Shown here piece by piece: positions 4,859 to 5,926 of a stretch of DNA of 5,926 nucleotides. Source of the DNA: an uncultured bacterium (GTDB lineage: Bacteria > Patescibacteriota > Minisyncoccia > Phycocordibacterales > PALSA-1337); NCBI GenBank assembly GCA_903876465.1, contig CAIRAF010000079.1, forward strand, positions 1-5,926. Reading direction: 5' to 3'. The number at the start of each line of letters is the position of its first letter. Position 1 is the first letter of the stretch. The notes below the pieces were generated by a model. The model was not told the DNA's origin. It did not search any database and worked only from the letters and a program-made list of their open reading frames with translations. A program made the position numbers and the translations under genes.

Positions 4859-5926
4859 CTAGATTTCATGAATCGTTGATTTAACACAGAGATTACCCTG
4901 TAGTCTGTATCCTGTATTACAATAATATTCACATGTTGTATTGTTAGTACACATTGCAGAGCTACTTCGTGCGTTTATTGGAATATTAACTTTATCTGTT
5001 GGAGAACAGAATGTTGCATTTGATGGCAGACTACATCCACCAGGATTACCTGTTATTGGCGGATTAACTGTAATAACTACCTGTAATATCTTCGGATTTG
5101 TACCTAATTTATAAGACAAAGTAAGGGTCTTTGTTCCAGCCGTTGAATACGTAACAAAAGTGCTACCGTTAGCTGTAACAGGTAACCCTAACGAGGTTAC
5201 TGTGGATCCTGAATTTACTCCCCAATCTGTTATAACAGGAGTCGATGGAACAGAACCATCAGAAGCTGCAATCTGAATGTGCGTAGCCGAATTTACTGTC
5301 CATCTAATTGGAATCGTGACTGAACCACCTACACTAGGCAATGTATAAGTTACACTTGGAAGCCAACTGCCAGTACCACCACTTCCTATTCCAATATCTT
5401 GTGCTTGCAGAGTTAAGTCTGTAGTAATTCCGTTACATCCATTACATGTTGAAGTTGCAATTATAGTTCCATTAGTTAATGTTGGAGTGAACTGTAACCA
5501 GCCCATGATCTGACTACCCCAAGCGTAACCACTAAATAAACCTGCAATAGGATTATATGAAACTCCTTGTGAAGATAAGTTTGTACCAGTCAAACCAGTA
5601 ACAGTCACATGATTTGCTCCAGAGAGATGAATCCAGCCATCCCAACCAGAGTTAACGATTGAATTAGAATTTGTTGTCGTAGATACGGTTGCAAGTGCTA
5701 CAGCGACCCACACCTTCGTTCCCAGTCCAGATGACACGTCATTCCATGTTGCGCCGGCATCTTTGGAGAGATAAATATCACCACCTGCAGCTGAAGCAGC
5801 TATTGTACTTCCATCTGCAGAGTACTGAACTCCAAACCAGCTCTTTGATCCCAAGGCAGTTTGTGTTGTCCATGTCACACCACTATCTGCTGAAGTATAT
5901 ATATAATTGTTATATGCTGCCGCAGC
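4859..5926 (-). CDS. C-terminal part of a large surface protein with Asp-box (BNR-like) repeats and a Cys-rich tail (5' end beyond window)
   Basis: 355 residues are visible. The frame continues to the right edge, so the GTG at 5878 is internal and not a start. Near the edge are two Asp-boxes: SADSGVTW (visible residues 12-19) and SKDAGATW (54-61). These are the S-x-D-x-G-x-T-W beta-propeller turns of BNR/sialidase-like and Ycf48-like repeats, and more probably lie upstream. Then come Ser/Thr/Gly/Asn-rich sequence with a CNGC pair, an Ig-like stretch ending near ILQVVITVNPP, and a tail with six cysteines, including C-EYY-C and GYRLQGNLC, that looks EGF- or sushi-like and disulfide-bonded. This is typical of very large secreted cell-surface proteins of CPR bacteria, with a likely role in attachment. 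No C-terminal anchor or sorting motif is seen, and the glycosidase residues of true sialidases are not in view. Confidence 0.82.
   Translation of the reverse strand, partial: AAAAYNNYIYTSADSGVTWTTQTALGSKSWFGVQYSADGSTIAASAAGGDIYLSKDAGATWNDVSSGLGTKVWVAVALATVSTTTNSNSIVNSGWDGWIHLSGANHVTVTGLTGTNLSSQGVSYNPIAGLFSGYAWGSQIMGWLQFTPTLTNGTIIATSTCNGCNGITTDLTLQAQDIGIGSGGTGSWLPSVTYTLPSVGGSVTIPIRWTVNSATHIQIAASDGSVPSTPVITDWGVNSGSTVTSLGLPVTANGSTFVTYSTAGTKTLTLSYKLGTNPKILQVVITVNPPITGNPGGCSLPSNATFCSPTDKVNIPINARSSSAMCTNNTTCEYYCNTGYRLQGNLCVKSTIHEI

Noticed and set aside
1..5926. CRISPR array, tRNA, riboswitch or transposon ends
   Set aside because: No regularly spaced repeats, cloverleaf, transposase or terminal inverted repeats were seen by eye; the small inverted repeat at 3960-4009 does not bound any mobile-element gene.

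Overview
The window comes from an AT-rich bacterial genome, except for one block that is clearly richer in GC (about 3960-4830). The right-hand surface protein combines Asp-box (BNR-type) repeats, low-complexity Ser/Thr/Gly-rich Ig-like sequence and a Cys-rich tail. Together with the tight, short, partly SD-poor genes, this resembles Patescibacteria/CPR (Parcubacteria-like) genomes. That placement is an impression from style, not a marker-gene assignment.

Left part (1-2872): a three-gene minus-strand operon read right to left. It encodes a class I SAM methyltransferase (2872-2150), a protein resembling the long-chain acyl-ACP/acyl-CoA reductase (AAR, aldehyde-forming) family (2139-1222), and a PLP-dependent NifS/IscS-like enzyme (1225-185). 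The last two overlap by 4 bp (ATGA). The NifS-like protein is well conserved through its PLP site but ends about 60 residues early. At the position of the catalytic cysteine it has a threonine, followed by unrelated sequence. From there to the left edge a plus-strand frame is open, so a rearrangement or chimeric join probably lies near 220-240.

Middle (2910-3918): a small plus-strand membrane protein of unknown function starts 37 bp from the methyltransferase, divergently. Its extended -10 box lies almost on the start codon, which suggests a leaderless mRNA. It overlaps tail-to-tail by 26 bp with a minus-strand PlsC-type acyltransferase. A reductase acting on acyl thioesters, an acyltransferase and a methyltransferase close together hint at lipid modification, but this is inference.

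Right part (3960-5926): a self-contained plus-strand unit holds a sigma70-like promoter, a secreted PEP-CTERM protein and a strong hairpin terminator. Its base and codon use differ from both flanks. After it, in the minus direction, comes the C-terminal part of a large surface protein whose N-terminus lies beyond the right edge. No tRNA, rRNA, CRISPR array or transposase was seen.
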